NCBI GenBank assembly: GCA_035623255.1
Contig: DASPTU010000052.1
Coordinates: 1-6,371, forward strand
Direction: 5' to 3'
Source of the DNA: JAFAGX01 sp035623255
Lineage (GTDB): Bacteria > Acidobacteriota > Terriglobia > Terriglobales > Acidobacteriaceae
DNA: 6,371 nucleotides
Of this stretch, positions 1 to 5,041 are shown piece by piece (the stretch's first letter is position 1; each line of letters opens with the position of its first letter). The position numbers and the translations under genes were made by a program. Below the pieces are notes generated by a model that saw only the letters and a list, made by a program, of their open reading frames with translations, did no database searches and was not told the origin of the DNA.

Positions 1-14
1 TCGGTCGCTCGGGA

Positions 15-41
15 CGGCTATCCTCATCGGATAGCCGGTTT
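15..41 (+). terminator. Possible terminator hairpin of an upstream gene
   Basis: A perfect 9-bp inverted repeat, CGGCTATCC and GGATAGCCG, encloses a 5-nt loop (TCATC) and is followed by only a short T run (GGTTTG). The stem is strong but the T tract is poor, so it could be the terminator of a gene left of the window or just a structured leader. The peroxiredoxin promoter candidate begins at its right edge. Confidence 0.35.
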
Positions 42-68
42 GTCGCGGGCGTTGCGTTTGGGTAAGAT
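40..68 (+). promoter_or_regulatory. Candidate sigma70-type promoter for the peroxiredoxin
   Basis: TTGTCG at 40-45 and TAAGAT at 63-68 are separated by 17 bp; each matches the consensus at 4 of 6 positions. A start of transcription near 75 would leave a leader of about 30 nt carrying the AGGAGG site at 92-97. An alternative pair (TTGCGT at 52-57, TTGTAT at 76-81, spacing 18) is weaker. This rests on pattern matching only. Confidence 0.3.
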
Positions 69-103
69 GCTTTGCTTGTATTTGAGAGCACAGGAGGATG
101 AAG

Positions 104-577
104 ATGAGCATCGCAGTCGGACAGACCGCGCCGGATTTCACGCTACTGAACCAGGACAAAAAAGAAGTCAAGCTTTCGGATTTTGCCGGAAAGAAAAACG
201 TCGTGTTGGTGTGGTACCCGCTGGACTGGAGCCCCACCTGCACCAACGAGCACGCTTGCTTTGTCAACGATATGAAATCGTTCGAGACGCTCGACGCGGA
301 AGTGCTCGGCGTAAGCGTGGATAGCGTGTGGTCGCACAAAGCCTACGCCGAGAAAATGGGCATCAAGTATTCGCTGCTCGCCGATTTTCATCCGCGTGGC
401 GCGATGAGCGAAAAGTACGGCGTGTACTTGGCGGACAAAGGAATCACGGGCCGCGCGATTGCGATCGTGAACAAGGCGGGGAAAGTGGCGTGGTTCAAGA
501 ACTACGACATTCCGGTGGTGCCAGATTTGAAAGAAGTAGCGGCGGCGCTGTCCCAAGTGAAGGCTGCGAGCGCGTAG
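104..577 (+). CDS. Peroxiredoxin (BCP/AhpE-like thiol peroxidase)
   Basis: This is a 157-residue cytosolic AhpC/TSA-fold peroxiredoxin that reduces hydrogen peroxide and organic hydroperoxides with thiol reductants. The opening VGQTAPDFTL and the active-site stretch YPLDWSPTCTNE are diagnostic. The peroxidatic cysteine is C46 in a P-x3-S-x2-C motif (Ser where Thr is commoner), and R117 in GITGRAIAIV fits the conserved active-site arginine. A second cysteine, C52, sits six residues after C46, one residue further than the C-x4-C spacing of E. coli BCP. It may be the resolving cysteine, but this is uncertain. No signal peptide is seen and the length is normal for the group. I chose the ATG at 104 because AGGAGG (92-97) lies 6 nt upstream; the in-frame ATG at 98 touches that site directly. 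The gene stands alone, closed by the terminator at 651-684. The family is sure; the subgroup and electron donor are not. Confidence 0.93.
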   Translation: MSIAVGQTAPDFTLLNQDKKEVKLSDFAGKKNVVLVWYPLDWSPTCTNEHACFVNDMKSFETLDAEVLGVSVDSVWSHKAYAEKMGIKYSLLADFHPRGAMSEKYGVYLADKGITGRAIAIVNKAGKVAWFKNYDIPVVPDLKEVAAALSQVKAASA

Positions 578-650
578 AAGAAGTAACGATCTGAAGAGGT
601 AAAGGAAGTAAGGAAACAGGAAAAGACTCCTGGAGAAGTTTGAATTTAAG

Positions 651-684
651 AAGGGCGCTGTGCGGGGAGCGCCCTTTTTATTTT
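651..684 (+). terminator. Intrinsic terminator after the peroxiredoxin
   Basis: A 9-bp perfect stem (AAGGGCGCT with AGCGCCCTT), with an 8-nt loop at 660-667, is followed directly by TTTTTATTTT. This is a textbook rho-independent terminator, 74 nt after the peroxiredoxin stop. On the minus strand the stem is followed only by CTTAAATTC, so it would act less well for the converging cytochrome operon. Confidence 0.85.
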
Positions 685-703
685 CGCTAGGGTTCTGCAG
701 CAA

Positions 704-727
704 GGGAGGCCTCCTCCCCCTGTTTTT
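704..727 (+). terminator. Second, weaker terminator-like hairpin
   Basis: GGGAGG at 704-709 pairs with CCTCCC at 713-718 around a 3-nt loop, and a T5 run follows at 723-727 after four spacer bases. It could back up the stronger terminator upstream. The short loop and gap before the T run keep confidence low. Confidence 0.3.
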
Positions 728-760
728 GTGTAAATGTTGATTCTAAAGCGCCTAAATGCG

Positions 761-1210
761 CTAGTTTTTAGGGCTGGAAGGCTGGGAGAAGGAACGCAAT
801 AGGAGAACAAGCTGCCAGCGCTGGTCTTCGGTCAAGCGGTTTTTGAAGGCGGGCATGGGGCGACGGCCTTCCGTGATCTGGTAGAACATCTCGCCATCGG
901 TTATGTGGCCCATCCGATTCGCCTCAGAGAGGTCGGCGGGAGCCGGGCGGTGCATCCAGGCTTCCGGACCGTCGCCTTTGCCAGTTTGGCCGTGGCACTG
1001 AGCGCAATCTTCGCGGTAGAGCTTGCGGGCGGCGTTCAGATTGGATTCCGACTGGACCAGGGGGCTTTTTAGACTCTTGTATTCCTCGGGAACGACCCAT
1101 GGCTTGCTCTGTTGCATGACCCAAGAGACGACGAGGAAACAAATGGCGGCGAGAACGGCGGCAAAGAGGAGCTTGGGAAGTGTCCTGTGTGATGGCCGAG
1201 AGGTGGTCAT
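761..1210 (-). CDS. Membrane-anchored mono-haem cytochrome c
   Basis: This is a 149-residue class I-type cytochrome c, expected to carry electrons on the outer face of the cytoplasmic membrane. Residues 14-32 are one hydrophobic segment that could be an uncleaved anchor or a signal peptide. The globular domain has the haem-attachment motif CAQCH at 69-73 (C69, C72, H73) followed by GQTGKGDGP. The sixth haem ligand is most likely M119 in RRPMPAF, and the last helix is LTEDQRWQLVLLLR. The gene is third in a minus-strand unit after the NRAMP-like transporter and a small membrane protein. The ATG at 1210 is the first ATG with family-like sequence after it. No clear ribosome-binding site precedes it, and the frame is open back to a TTG at 1297, also without one. 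With the ATG start, a 108-nt gap to the upstream gene holds a 19-bp palindrome. The cytochrome identity is firm; its redox partner is unknown. Confidence 0.9.
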   Translation of the reverse strand: MTTSRPSHRTLPKLLFAAVLAAICFLVVSWVMQQSKPWVVPEEYKSLKSPLVQSESNLNAARKLYREDCAQCHGQTGKGDGPEAWMHRPAPADLSEANRMGHITDGEMFYQITEGRRPMPAFKNRLTEDQRWQLVLLLRSFSQPSSPKN

Positions 1211-1212
1211 GA

Positions 1213-1231
1213 GTGCGAAAAATTTTCGCAC
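1213..1231. promoter_or_regulatory. Perfect 19-bp palindrome, candidate operator
   Basis: GTGCGAAAAATTTTCGCAC reads as two 9-nt arms around one central A, with no mismatch. It sits 3 nt upstream of the cytochrome ATG on the minus strand, over the place of the missing ribosome-binding site. This form suits a dimeric helix-turn-helix regulator. As RNA it could fold into a 7-bp hairpin that would cover the start. The 9-nt half TTTTCGCAC recurs at 3050-3058. I cannot assign it to a known regulator family. Confidence 0.5.
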
Positions 1232-1318
1232 ATCAGGATGAGGGACAAAAGAAAGATTCGCAACACAGAGGGCAGAAAGAAGAGTTGAAAACTTCAAGGC
1301 TGAAGAGTTAAAGGCGAA

Positions 1319-1537
1319 TCAATGCGCGCCGGACAGGATTTGGTAGACGACCACTGCGATCATGAACAGCACATACACTCGAAGAGACCAAAGGGCGAGC
1401 TTTTCGTAGCCGCGAAGCTGGCGCCGGGGAATCGGCTCCTTCTTGCGAGCGGCAAGCTGATCCAGTTCGAGAGCAGACAAAACGAGTTTCTGATCGGGAG
1501 AGACCGTTGAACCGTTTATCTGGTTGTTGGCGGCCAT
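1319..1537 (-). CDS. Small single-span membrane protein, function unknown
   Basis: This 72-residue protein is not one I recognise. Residues 1-47 are polar, with a short possible helix (LVLSALELDQLAARKKE) and a basic stretch just before the membrane (RRQLRGYEK). Residues 49-68 form one transmembrane helix, and only a few residues follow it. The positive residues before the helix suggest the N-terminus is in the cytoplasm. The start is well supported by AGGAGG 9 nt upstream, and that site overlaps the stop of the NRAMP-like gene, so translation is probably coupled. Lying between a metal transporter and a membrane cytochrome, it may be an accessory or assembly subunit for either; this is inference from position only. 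Confidence 0.75.
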   Translation of the reverse strand: MAANNQINGSTVSPDQKLVLSALELDQLAARKKEPIPRRQLRGYEKLALWSLRVYVLFMIAVVVYQILSGAH

Positions 1538-1545
1538 GGTAGTTT

Positions 1546-1551
1546 CCTCCT
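1546..1551 (-). promoter_or_regulatory. Ribosome-binding site overlapping the upstream stop
   Basis: On the minus strand the sequence reads TAGGAGGAAACTACCATG. The TAG stop of the transporter (1552-1550) shares two bases with the AGGAGG site for the 72-residue gene. Ribosomes ending on the transporter would cover this site, which points to translational coupling and fixes the small gene's start at 1537. Confidence 0.8.
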
Positions 1552-2950
1552 ACTTTCCTCCGATGAACGCGAAGACGTTCGGGGCAATCACACTAATGCC
1601 AAAAAGAACCCCCGCAAGCGTTAAAAAAATAACAACAGCCGTCGCAAGAACATTGACCAAGGGTGGAGTCACAAGATCCCCCATAATTTCACGATCGTTG
1701 GCCAGCATGAAAAGAAAGACGAGCGCGGGAGGCATGGCCAGCACGGCGATTACATTGACTACCAGAACGACGTAAACGAGCGGCAATCCAGGGATTAGGA
1801 CAATGGCTGCGGCCACGGCGGCGCAGAGGAACAACACAAGATAGAACGACTTGCCCTGGCGCAGAGGCAGATTCAGGCTGTGTGGCCGGTGAGCCACTTC
1901 GCCGAAAGCGTAGGCGGAAGAAGTCGATATGGTAATGCTTGCCACCATTCCTGCTTCGACGATGCCCAGAGCGAATAACGATGCGCCGAAACGTCCAATA
2001 AGGGGCTGGAGAGCTTGCGCGAATTCGGCAGCTTGAAAATTATCGGCGCTCATGTGGTGAGCGAAGAGCGGGGCAGTCGCGAGGATGGCGGCAACAGCGG
2101 CAGCGGCGGCCAAGGCTGCGCCAAGCGCCGTGTCGATGCGGCCAAAGCGGACGTCCCCCCGGGTTAGGCCTTTGTCCACAGTGGCGCTTTGCTGAAAAAA
2201 GAGCATCCAAGGAGTTACGGTGGCGCCGATGTTGGCGAGCAGAATGAGCACGGTTTCTTTGGTCAAGCCTCCGGGGAGCGGCATCCAGGTAGTTACGGCA
2301 TGGCTGACTGAACGCCAATCCGGACCGGCGAGCAGCGCAACTGGGACAAATACAAGATTGAAGAGGGCAGCAGCCAGAGTGATGCGCTCCCAGGTCCAGT
2401 AGCGGTGGGTGACGAGCGCGAGAAAGAGAACCACGAGGGCGCTGAGGACTGCGGCCCAGGGTGGCACGCCAAAAAATCCCAGGCCTGCACGAATGGCGAT
2501 GAATTCCGTGATGAGCGTCAGGAAATTGCCGATGCCCAGATCGATCATGGAGAACCACCCCCAGAACGGTCCAAAGCGGTCGAAGATCAGTTCGGCATGG
2601 CCACGGTGCGTGGCGGAGCCGAGGCGAACAGTCATCTCTTGGACGATGAGCGCCATAAAAAAGGTGAGCAAAACAAACGGAATGAAGAATCCAATACCAA
2701 AGCGCGAGCCCGTGGCAGCGTAGGAGATCATGCTCGGACCGTCGTTTTCGCCGAGCATAACCAGGATTCCCGGCCCCACGAGGAGCCACAAAAGGCGAAG
2801 CCTCGAGAAAATGCCGCCTCGCGCGCGAGCGGCGACCACGCGTTCGCGGTCGTGCGCGCGGTCGATGTCCTCGTGGGTGATGACGACGCCGGTAGCCAGC
2901 TTTGGAGCCGCCACTGAACCCACCGGTGCTTCCTGGCAAGTTTGATCCAT
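1550..2950 (-). CDS. NRAMP-family divalent metal transporter, non-canonical subgroup
   Basis: This 466-residue inner-membrane protein has the NRAMP (LeuT-fold) layout. A cytoplasmic N-terminal tail of about 50 residues is followed by roughly 11 hydrophobic helices, the first near 52-68. The usual metal-binding DPGN motif of helix 1 is replaced by DGPS (D70-S73) after GPGILVMLGEN: the aspartate stays, the asparagine becomes serine. In helix 6 the usual MPH motif is TPW (T246-W248) within IGATVTPWMLFFQQSA. The metal-coordinating methionine is therefore missing, as is the helix-6 histidine. In classical MntH/NRAMP proteins these residues select Mn2+ and Fe2+, so the substrate may differ here; NRAMP-related magnesium transporters show that such change occurs. 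The ATG at 2950 has only a weak GAGAG-like site. The gene heads the unit with the 72-residue protein and cytochrome, and is divergent from the DUF3467 gene. The fold family is secure; the ion is not, so I give no mntH symbol. Confidence 0.9.
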   Translation of the reverse strand: MDQTCQEAPVGSVAAPKLATGVVITHEDIDRAHDRERVVAARARGGIFSRLRLLWLLVGPGILVMLGENDGPSMISYAATGSRFGIGFFIPFVLLTFFMALIVQEMTVRLGSATHRGHAELIFDRFGPFWGWFSMIDLGIGNFLTLITEFIAIRAGLGFFGVPPWAAVLSALVVLFLALVTHRYWTWERITLAAALFNLVFVPVALLAGPDWRSVSHAVTTWMPLPGGLTKETVLILLANIGATVTPWMLFFQQSATVDKGLTRGDVRFGRIDTALGAALAAAAAVAAILATAPLFAHHMSADNFQAAEFAQALQPLIGRFGASLFALGIVEAGMVASITISTSSAYAFGEVAHRPHSLNLPLRQGKSFYLVLFLCAAVAAAIVLIPGLPLVYVVLVVNVIAVLAMPPALVFLFMLANDREIMGDLVTPPLVNVLATAVVIFLTLAGVLFGISVIAPNVFAFIGGK

Positions 2951-3003
2951 TCTCTCGTTGTGCCTAACCGCGTTCCTTATTAACCACAGTGAATTCAGCT
3001 AAT

Positions 3004-3032
3004 AAACTACATTTAACACGCGAGGCTGTCAA
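3004..3032 (-). promoter_or_regulatory. Candidate promoter of the NRAMP-cytochrome unit
   Basis: On the minus strand a perfect TTGACA (3032-3027) is followed after 17 bp by TAGTTT (3009-3004). Transcription would start near 2997, giving a leader of about 47 nt before the ATG at 2950. The -10 match is only 3 of 6, so an activator may be needed; the half-site at 3050-3058 lies 18 nt upstream of the -35. No manganese riboswitch is visible in so short a leader. Confidence 0.45.
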
Positions 3033-3049
3033 TGGGACTAGAGTTGTCG

Positions 3050-3058
3050 TTTTCGCAC
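3050..3058. promoter_or_regulatory. Half-site matching the 1213-1231 palindrome
   Basis: TTTTCGCAC here is identical to one arm of the palindrome before the cytochrome gene. The other arm is absent. Its position just upstream of the promoter candidate for the same transcription unit is where an activator site is often found. A chance match of 9 nt in this roughly 200-bp gap is unlikely but cannot be excluded. Confidence 0.3.
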
Positions 3059-3147
3059 GCAAGGGAAGAAGGCAGAAGGCCGATATGGCCGAGCGAATGG
3101 GAAGCGCTTGTGATAACTTCGAGGAGGAAATTCGGGAGCGAACGCAA

Positions 3148-3456
3148 ATGGACCAACAGCAGCCAGTGCAAGGACAAGTGCAGATCAAGGCAGATGAAAA
3201 GGAATTGCAAGGGCAGTACAGCAATTTGGTGATGATTCACCACAATCTGGAAGAGTTCACGCTGAATTTCATCTACATTTTTCCCAATGGCGCACAAGGA
3301 AAGCTGCTCAGCAGCACCATTGTCAGTCCCGGGCACGCGAAGCGCATCTGGCGGGCGCTAGGAGAGAATCTAGCACGGTATGAGGCGCAGTTTGGCCCCA
3401 TTAAGGAGTCGCCAGAAGGAAGCGGGCCGACACCGAACGTGGGGTTTGTGCAGTAG
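3148..3456 (+). CDS. DUF3467 domain-containing protein
   Basis: This 102-residue cytosolic protein matches the DUF3467 pattern along most of its length. Visible are a polar start (QQQPVQGQVQIKADEK), the GQYSNLVMIHHNLEEFTLNF segment near 22-41, the strand KLLSSTIVSPGHAKRIW (52-68), and a final helix LGENLARYEAQFGPI (71-85) with a disordered tail. No enzyme motif or membrane span is seen, and I know of no established role for the family. I chose the ATG at 3148 because the family-like sequence begins there, the length suits the family, and GGGAG lies 9 nt upstream. The frame is open back to a GTG at 2989, but that part looks non-coding and lies in the divergent promoter region. It faces away from the NRAMP-like gene, so it may share regulation with it. 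No clear terminator follows. Confidence 0.85.
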   Translation: MDQQQPVQGQVQIKADEKELQGQYSNLVMIHHNLEEFTLNFIYIFPNGAQGKLLSSTIVSPGHAKRIWRALGENLARYEAQFGPIKESPEGSGPTPNVGFVQ

Positions 3457-3498
3457 AGAGAAGTTTTTGAACTTATAGCTGGACGAAGGCTCTAAGAA

Positions 3499-3543
3499 TG
3501 GTGGGCCTGGGTGGACTTGAACCACCAACTTCGCCCTTATCAG
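3499..3543 (-). pseudogene. 3' fragment of a tRNA-Ile(GAT) gene
   Basis: Read on the minus strand, this stretch has the 3' part of a tRNA in order: anticodon loop CTGATAA (anticodon GAT), 3' anticodon strand GGGCG, variable loop AAGTT, T arm GGTGG-TTCAAGT-CCACC with perfect pairing, acceptor strand CAGGCCC, discriminator A, and encoded CCA. Upstream of the anticodon loop the sequence is GACAA, which cannot pair with GGGCG, and no D arm follows normally, so this is not a working tRNA. A break at the anticodon loop is typical of sites used by tyrosine integrases, which leave the displaced 3' part of the tRNA at one end of the integrated element. By that logic the element would extend to the right. 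A 7-nt match to the tRNA 5' acceptor strand at 3703-3709 is treated as a finding. Confidence 0.75.
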
Positions 3544-3665
3544 TTGTCACCTGGCCCCCTTGCGAGGCACAGTGAGGAATCGTGAGACGTTGCGATTCGC
3601 CAGTGTTTACGCGGCTTTCGTGGCAGGGGGCATGTACTACCAAGGGCCACCCATGGGGCGGCGCA

Positions 3666-3693
3666 TTTAAGGAGGTGTGAACCAAAACGTAAA
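3666..3693 (+). repeat. Left copy of a degenerate 28-nt direct repeat
   Basis: This segment matches 6313-6340 at about 21 of 28 positions without gaps; the longest exact shared block is CAAAACGT. In one frame it reads GGVNQNV, against GLNQNV in the right copy. The right copy covers the end of a recombinase remnant, so the left copy may be the trace of a second recombinase 3' end or an attachment-related repeat. Confidence 0.4.
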
Positions 3694-3740
3694 CCAACCG
3701 GGCAGGCCCCTAGTTGTCCGGCGGGAGAACTGGGGACCGC

Positions 3741-3792
3741 GGAGACGCCTCTTGGCCCGCCCGGGCCGCTCCACATTTTTTTGTATTTTTTT
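3741..3792 (+). terminator. Terminator-like structure with two T7 runs
   Basis: GGCCC (3754-3758) pairs with GGGCC (3763-3767) around a 4-nt loop. An outer GGAG (3741-3744) can pair with CTCC (3769-3772), leaving a 9-nt internal bulge. TTTTTTT-GTA-TTTTTTT follows at 3776-3792. The T runs are strong but the stem is irregular and no + strand gene is identified just upstream, so what it would terminate is unclear. Confidence 0.4.
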
Positions 3793-3858
3793 CGCCCCCG
3801 AGGAACAAGTTATTCAGCCCACCTTTAGCGAGACGTACTAAAACCCACTTGTGCGGTT

Positions 3859-3875
3859 TCCCCGTTTACCGGGGA
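3859..3875. repeat. Small inverted repeat in the VWFA upstream region
   Basis: TCCCCG and CGGGGA form a perfect 6-bp stem around the loop TTTAC. No T run follows on either strand, so it is not a standard terminator. It lies about 130 nt before the VWFA gene start and could be an operator or leader structure. Confidence 0.3.
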
Positions 3876-4003
3876 CTTGGATTTGGGTAGAGCGCCTCCT
3901 TTTCTTTCTTGCTTCCGATCTTGCTCTGGTAGAAGTGACAGTTATTTGAAGGGAGAGGGCACTGTTATTCGGTTCGATAGGATGTGAGAGAGGAGAGAAG
4001 TAT

Positions 4004-5041
4004 ATGAAGGGATCCAAGGTTGCAGTCGCCCTAGTAGCCGTATGTTGCTTATTGGCCCTAAGTGTACGGATCGTTCATTCACAAGGGAAAGCCGTCCCGA
4101 GCACAGTTCAGGTCCACATGGTGATTACGGACCAAGCCTTCAACGACAACAGCGAAGTTCCCGCTCTCCGGCAGGAGAACGTACAGGTGAAAGTGGGGAA
4201 AGATCTCGTCAAAGTTACGCACTTGATTCCGGCTCAAGGTGATAGCGCCGCTTTGCAGCTGTTTCTGCTAATTGACGACACGTGTGAAACTACGGCCCTT
4301 GGCAACAACCTTAACGACCTGCGGGACTTCATCAACGCCCAGCCAGCATCAACTCTGGTTGGTGTCGGCTATATGTCCAACGCCACAATTCAGGTTGCTC
4401 AGAATTTCACTGCCGATCATGCCCTCGCGGCTAAAGCTCTGCGCCTTCCTCGAGGAAATTCTTCAGCAATGGATAGCCCTTATTTGTCGCTCATTAGCTT
4501 GGTGAAGGGCTGGCCCCAGCAAAAGCTCCGGCGAGAAGTCCTGATGATATCTGACGGGATCGACCGGCTGCGCGGTGACACGACCGGCAACCTGGGCCCT
4601 TCTAACCCATTTCCCTCGACTGGCCCCCGCGGTCGTATGCTCGGCAGTCCAGCTGCCACTACAATGCCTACCATAAGCTCGGACGCGGACACCGCGAGCA
4701 ACGTCAGCCAGAGGTACGGAGTTATTGTTCATTCCATCTATGCGACGGGTGTCGGGCGGCTTAGCCGCAACGCTTGGGAAGCACAGCTAGGTCAGGGCGG
4801 AATTGCCAAAATCACTGACGAAACTGGCGGAGAGTACTTCGCGCTCGGGACACAAAACGCCATCAGTTTCAAGCCCTATTTGGACCGTCTTCAAAGGATT
4901 TTCGACAACCAGTATTTTCTTGTATTTCAGGTGCCCCCGCGGAAGAAAGAAGGGTTGCAACGAGTCCGAATCTCGACAGAAGTCGCGAACACCGATATCG
5001 CGGCAGCGGATAACGTGTGGGTCCCCGCCGCCGGAGGATAG
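4004..5041 (+). CDS. Secreted VWFA-related (acidobacterial-type) protein
   Basis: This 345-residue protein resembles the 'VWFA-related Acidobacterial domain' group, a family expanded in Acidobacteriota and with no settled function. Residues 1-26 are a Sec-type signal peptide (basic MKGSK, hydrophobic core, likely cleavage near VHSQ), so it is expected outside the cytoplasmic membrane. A beta-rich segment at 33-75 (STVQVHMVITD to VKVTHLI) is followed by the von Willebrand A-like domain from about 84: LQLFLLIDDTCETT, then DLRDFI, VGVGYM, REVLMISDGIDR (178-188) and VIVHSIYATGVG (240-251). The first metal-site motif, normally DxSxS, reads DDTCE (91-95), so the MIDAS site is altered. A low-complexity loop (about 190-225) is rich in Pro, Gly, Ser and Thr. 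The C-terminal part (ITDETGGEYFAL, then FDNQYFLVFQVPPRKKEGLQRVRI) fits the family. AGGAG lies 8 nt before the ATG. The next gene overlaps its 3' end by 25 nt, suggesting co-transcription with the antiporter. Confidence 0.85.
   Translation: MKGSKVAVALVAVCCLLALSVRIVHSQGKAVPSTVQVHMVITDQAFNDNSEVPALRQENVQVKVGKDLVKVTHLIPAQGDSAALQLFLLIDDTCETTALGNNLNDLRDFINAQPASTLVGVGYMSNATIQVAQNFTADHALAAKALRLPRGNSSAMDSPYLSLISLVKGWPQQKLRREVLMISDGIDRLRGDTTGNLGPSNPFPSTGPRGRMLGSPAATTMPTISSDADTASNVSQRYGVIVHSIYATGVGRLSRNAWEAQLGQGGIAKITDETGGEYFALGTQNAISFKPYLDRLQRIFDNQYFLVFQVPPRKKEGLQRVRISTEVANTDIAAADNVWVPAAGG

Larger units (their letters stand above)
3544..4003. other. Stretch without a supported gene
   Basis: No convincing coding frame, complete tRNA or known structured RNA is seen. 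The stretch holds inverted repeats (GAATCG at 3577-3582 with CGATTC at 3593-3598; GTTTACG at 3605-3611 with CGTAAAC at 3688-3694), a degenerate repeat shared with the right edge of the window, and a T-rich terminator-like end near 3776-3792. The last part, 3880-4003, is the upstream region of the VWFA gene, where I find no good promoter match. The short open frames here, including one that reads through the tRNA fragment, look non-coding. It could be the end of a decayed integrative element. Confidence 0.5.

Noticed and set aside
40..703. Other long frames over the peroxiredoxin gene on both strands
   Set aside because: They are shadows of the peroxiredoxin frame, which has a clear family match, ribosome-binding site and terminator.
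747..762. Minus-strand terminator for the cytochrome unit (AGCGC / GCGCT stem)
   Set aside because: Only 5 bp, overlaps the stop codon, and is followed by just three T's; too weak to call.
1211..1297. N-terminal extension of the cytochrome from a TTG at 1297
   Set aside because: TTG start without a ribosome-binding site, non-family-like sequence, and a perfect palindrome inside it; the ATG at 1210 fits the cytochrome better, though the extension cannot be fully excluded.
2951..3003. Manganese (yybP-ykoY) riboswitch before the NRAMP-like gene
   Set aside because: The leader from the promoter candidate is about 47 nt, too short for that riboswitch, and its conserved elements are not visible.
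2989..3147. Longer DUF3467 protein from GTG 2989
   Set aside because: The extra 53 residues do not look like the family, have no ribosome-binding site at the GTG, and overlie the promoter region of the divergent gene.
3473..3776. Two small minus-strand open frames
   Set aside because: One reads through the tRNA fragment (GEVGGSSPPRPTI is the typical artefact translation of a tRNA 3' end); both have GC-rich, low-complexity translations with no family pattern.
3499..3780. tmRNA, RNase P RNA or a tRNA with a group I intron
   Set aside because: The acceptor stem has G3-C70 rather than the alanine G-U pair and no tag frame is seen; RNase P core motifs are absent; there is no 5' exon with an anticodon stem to pair with GGGCG.
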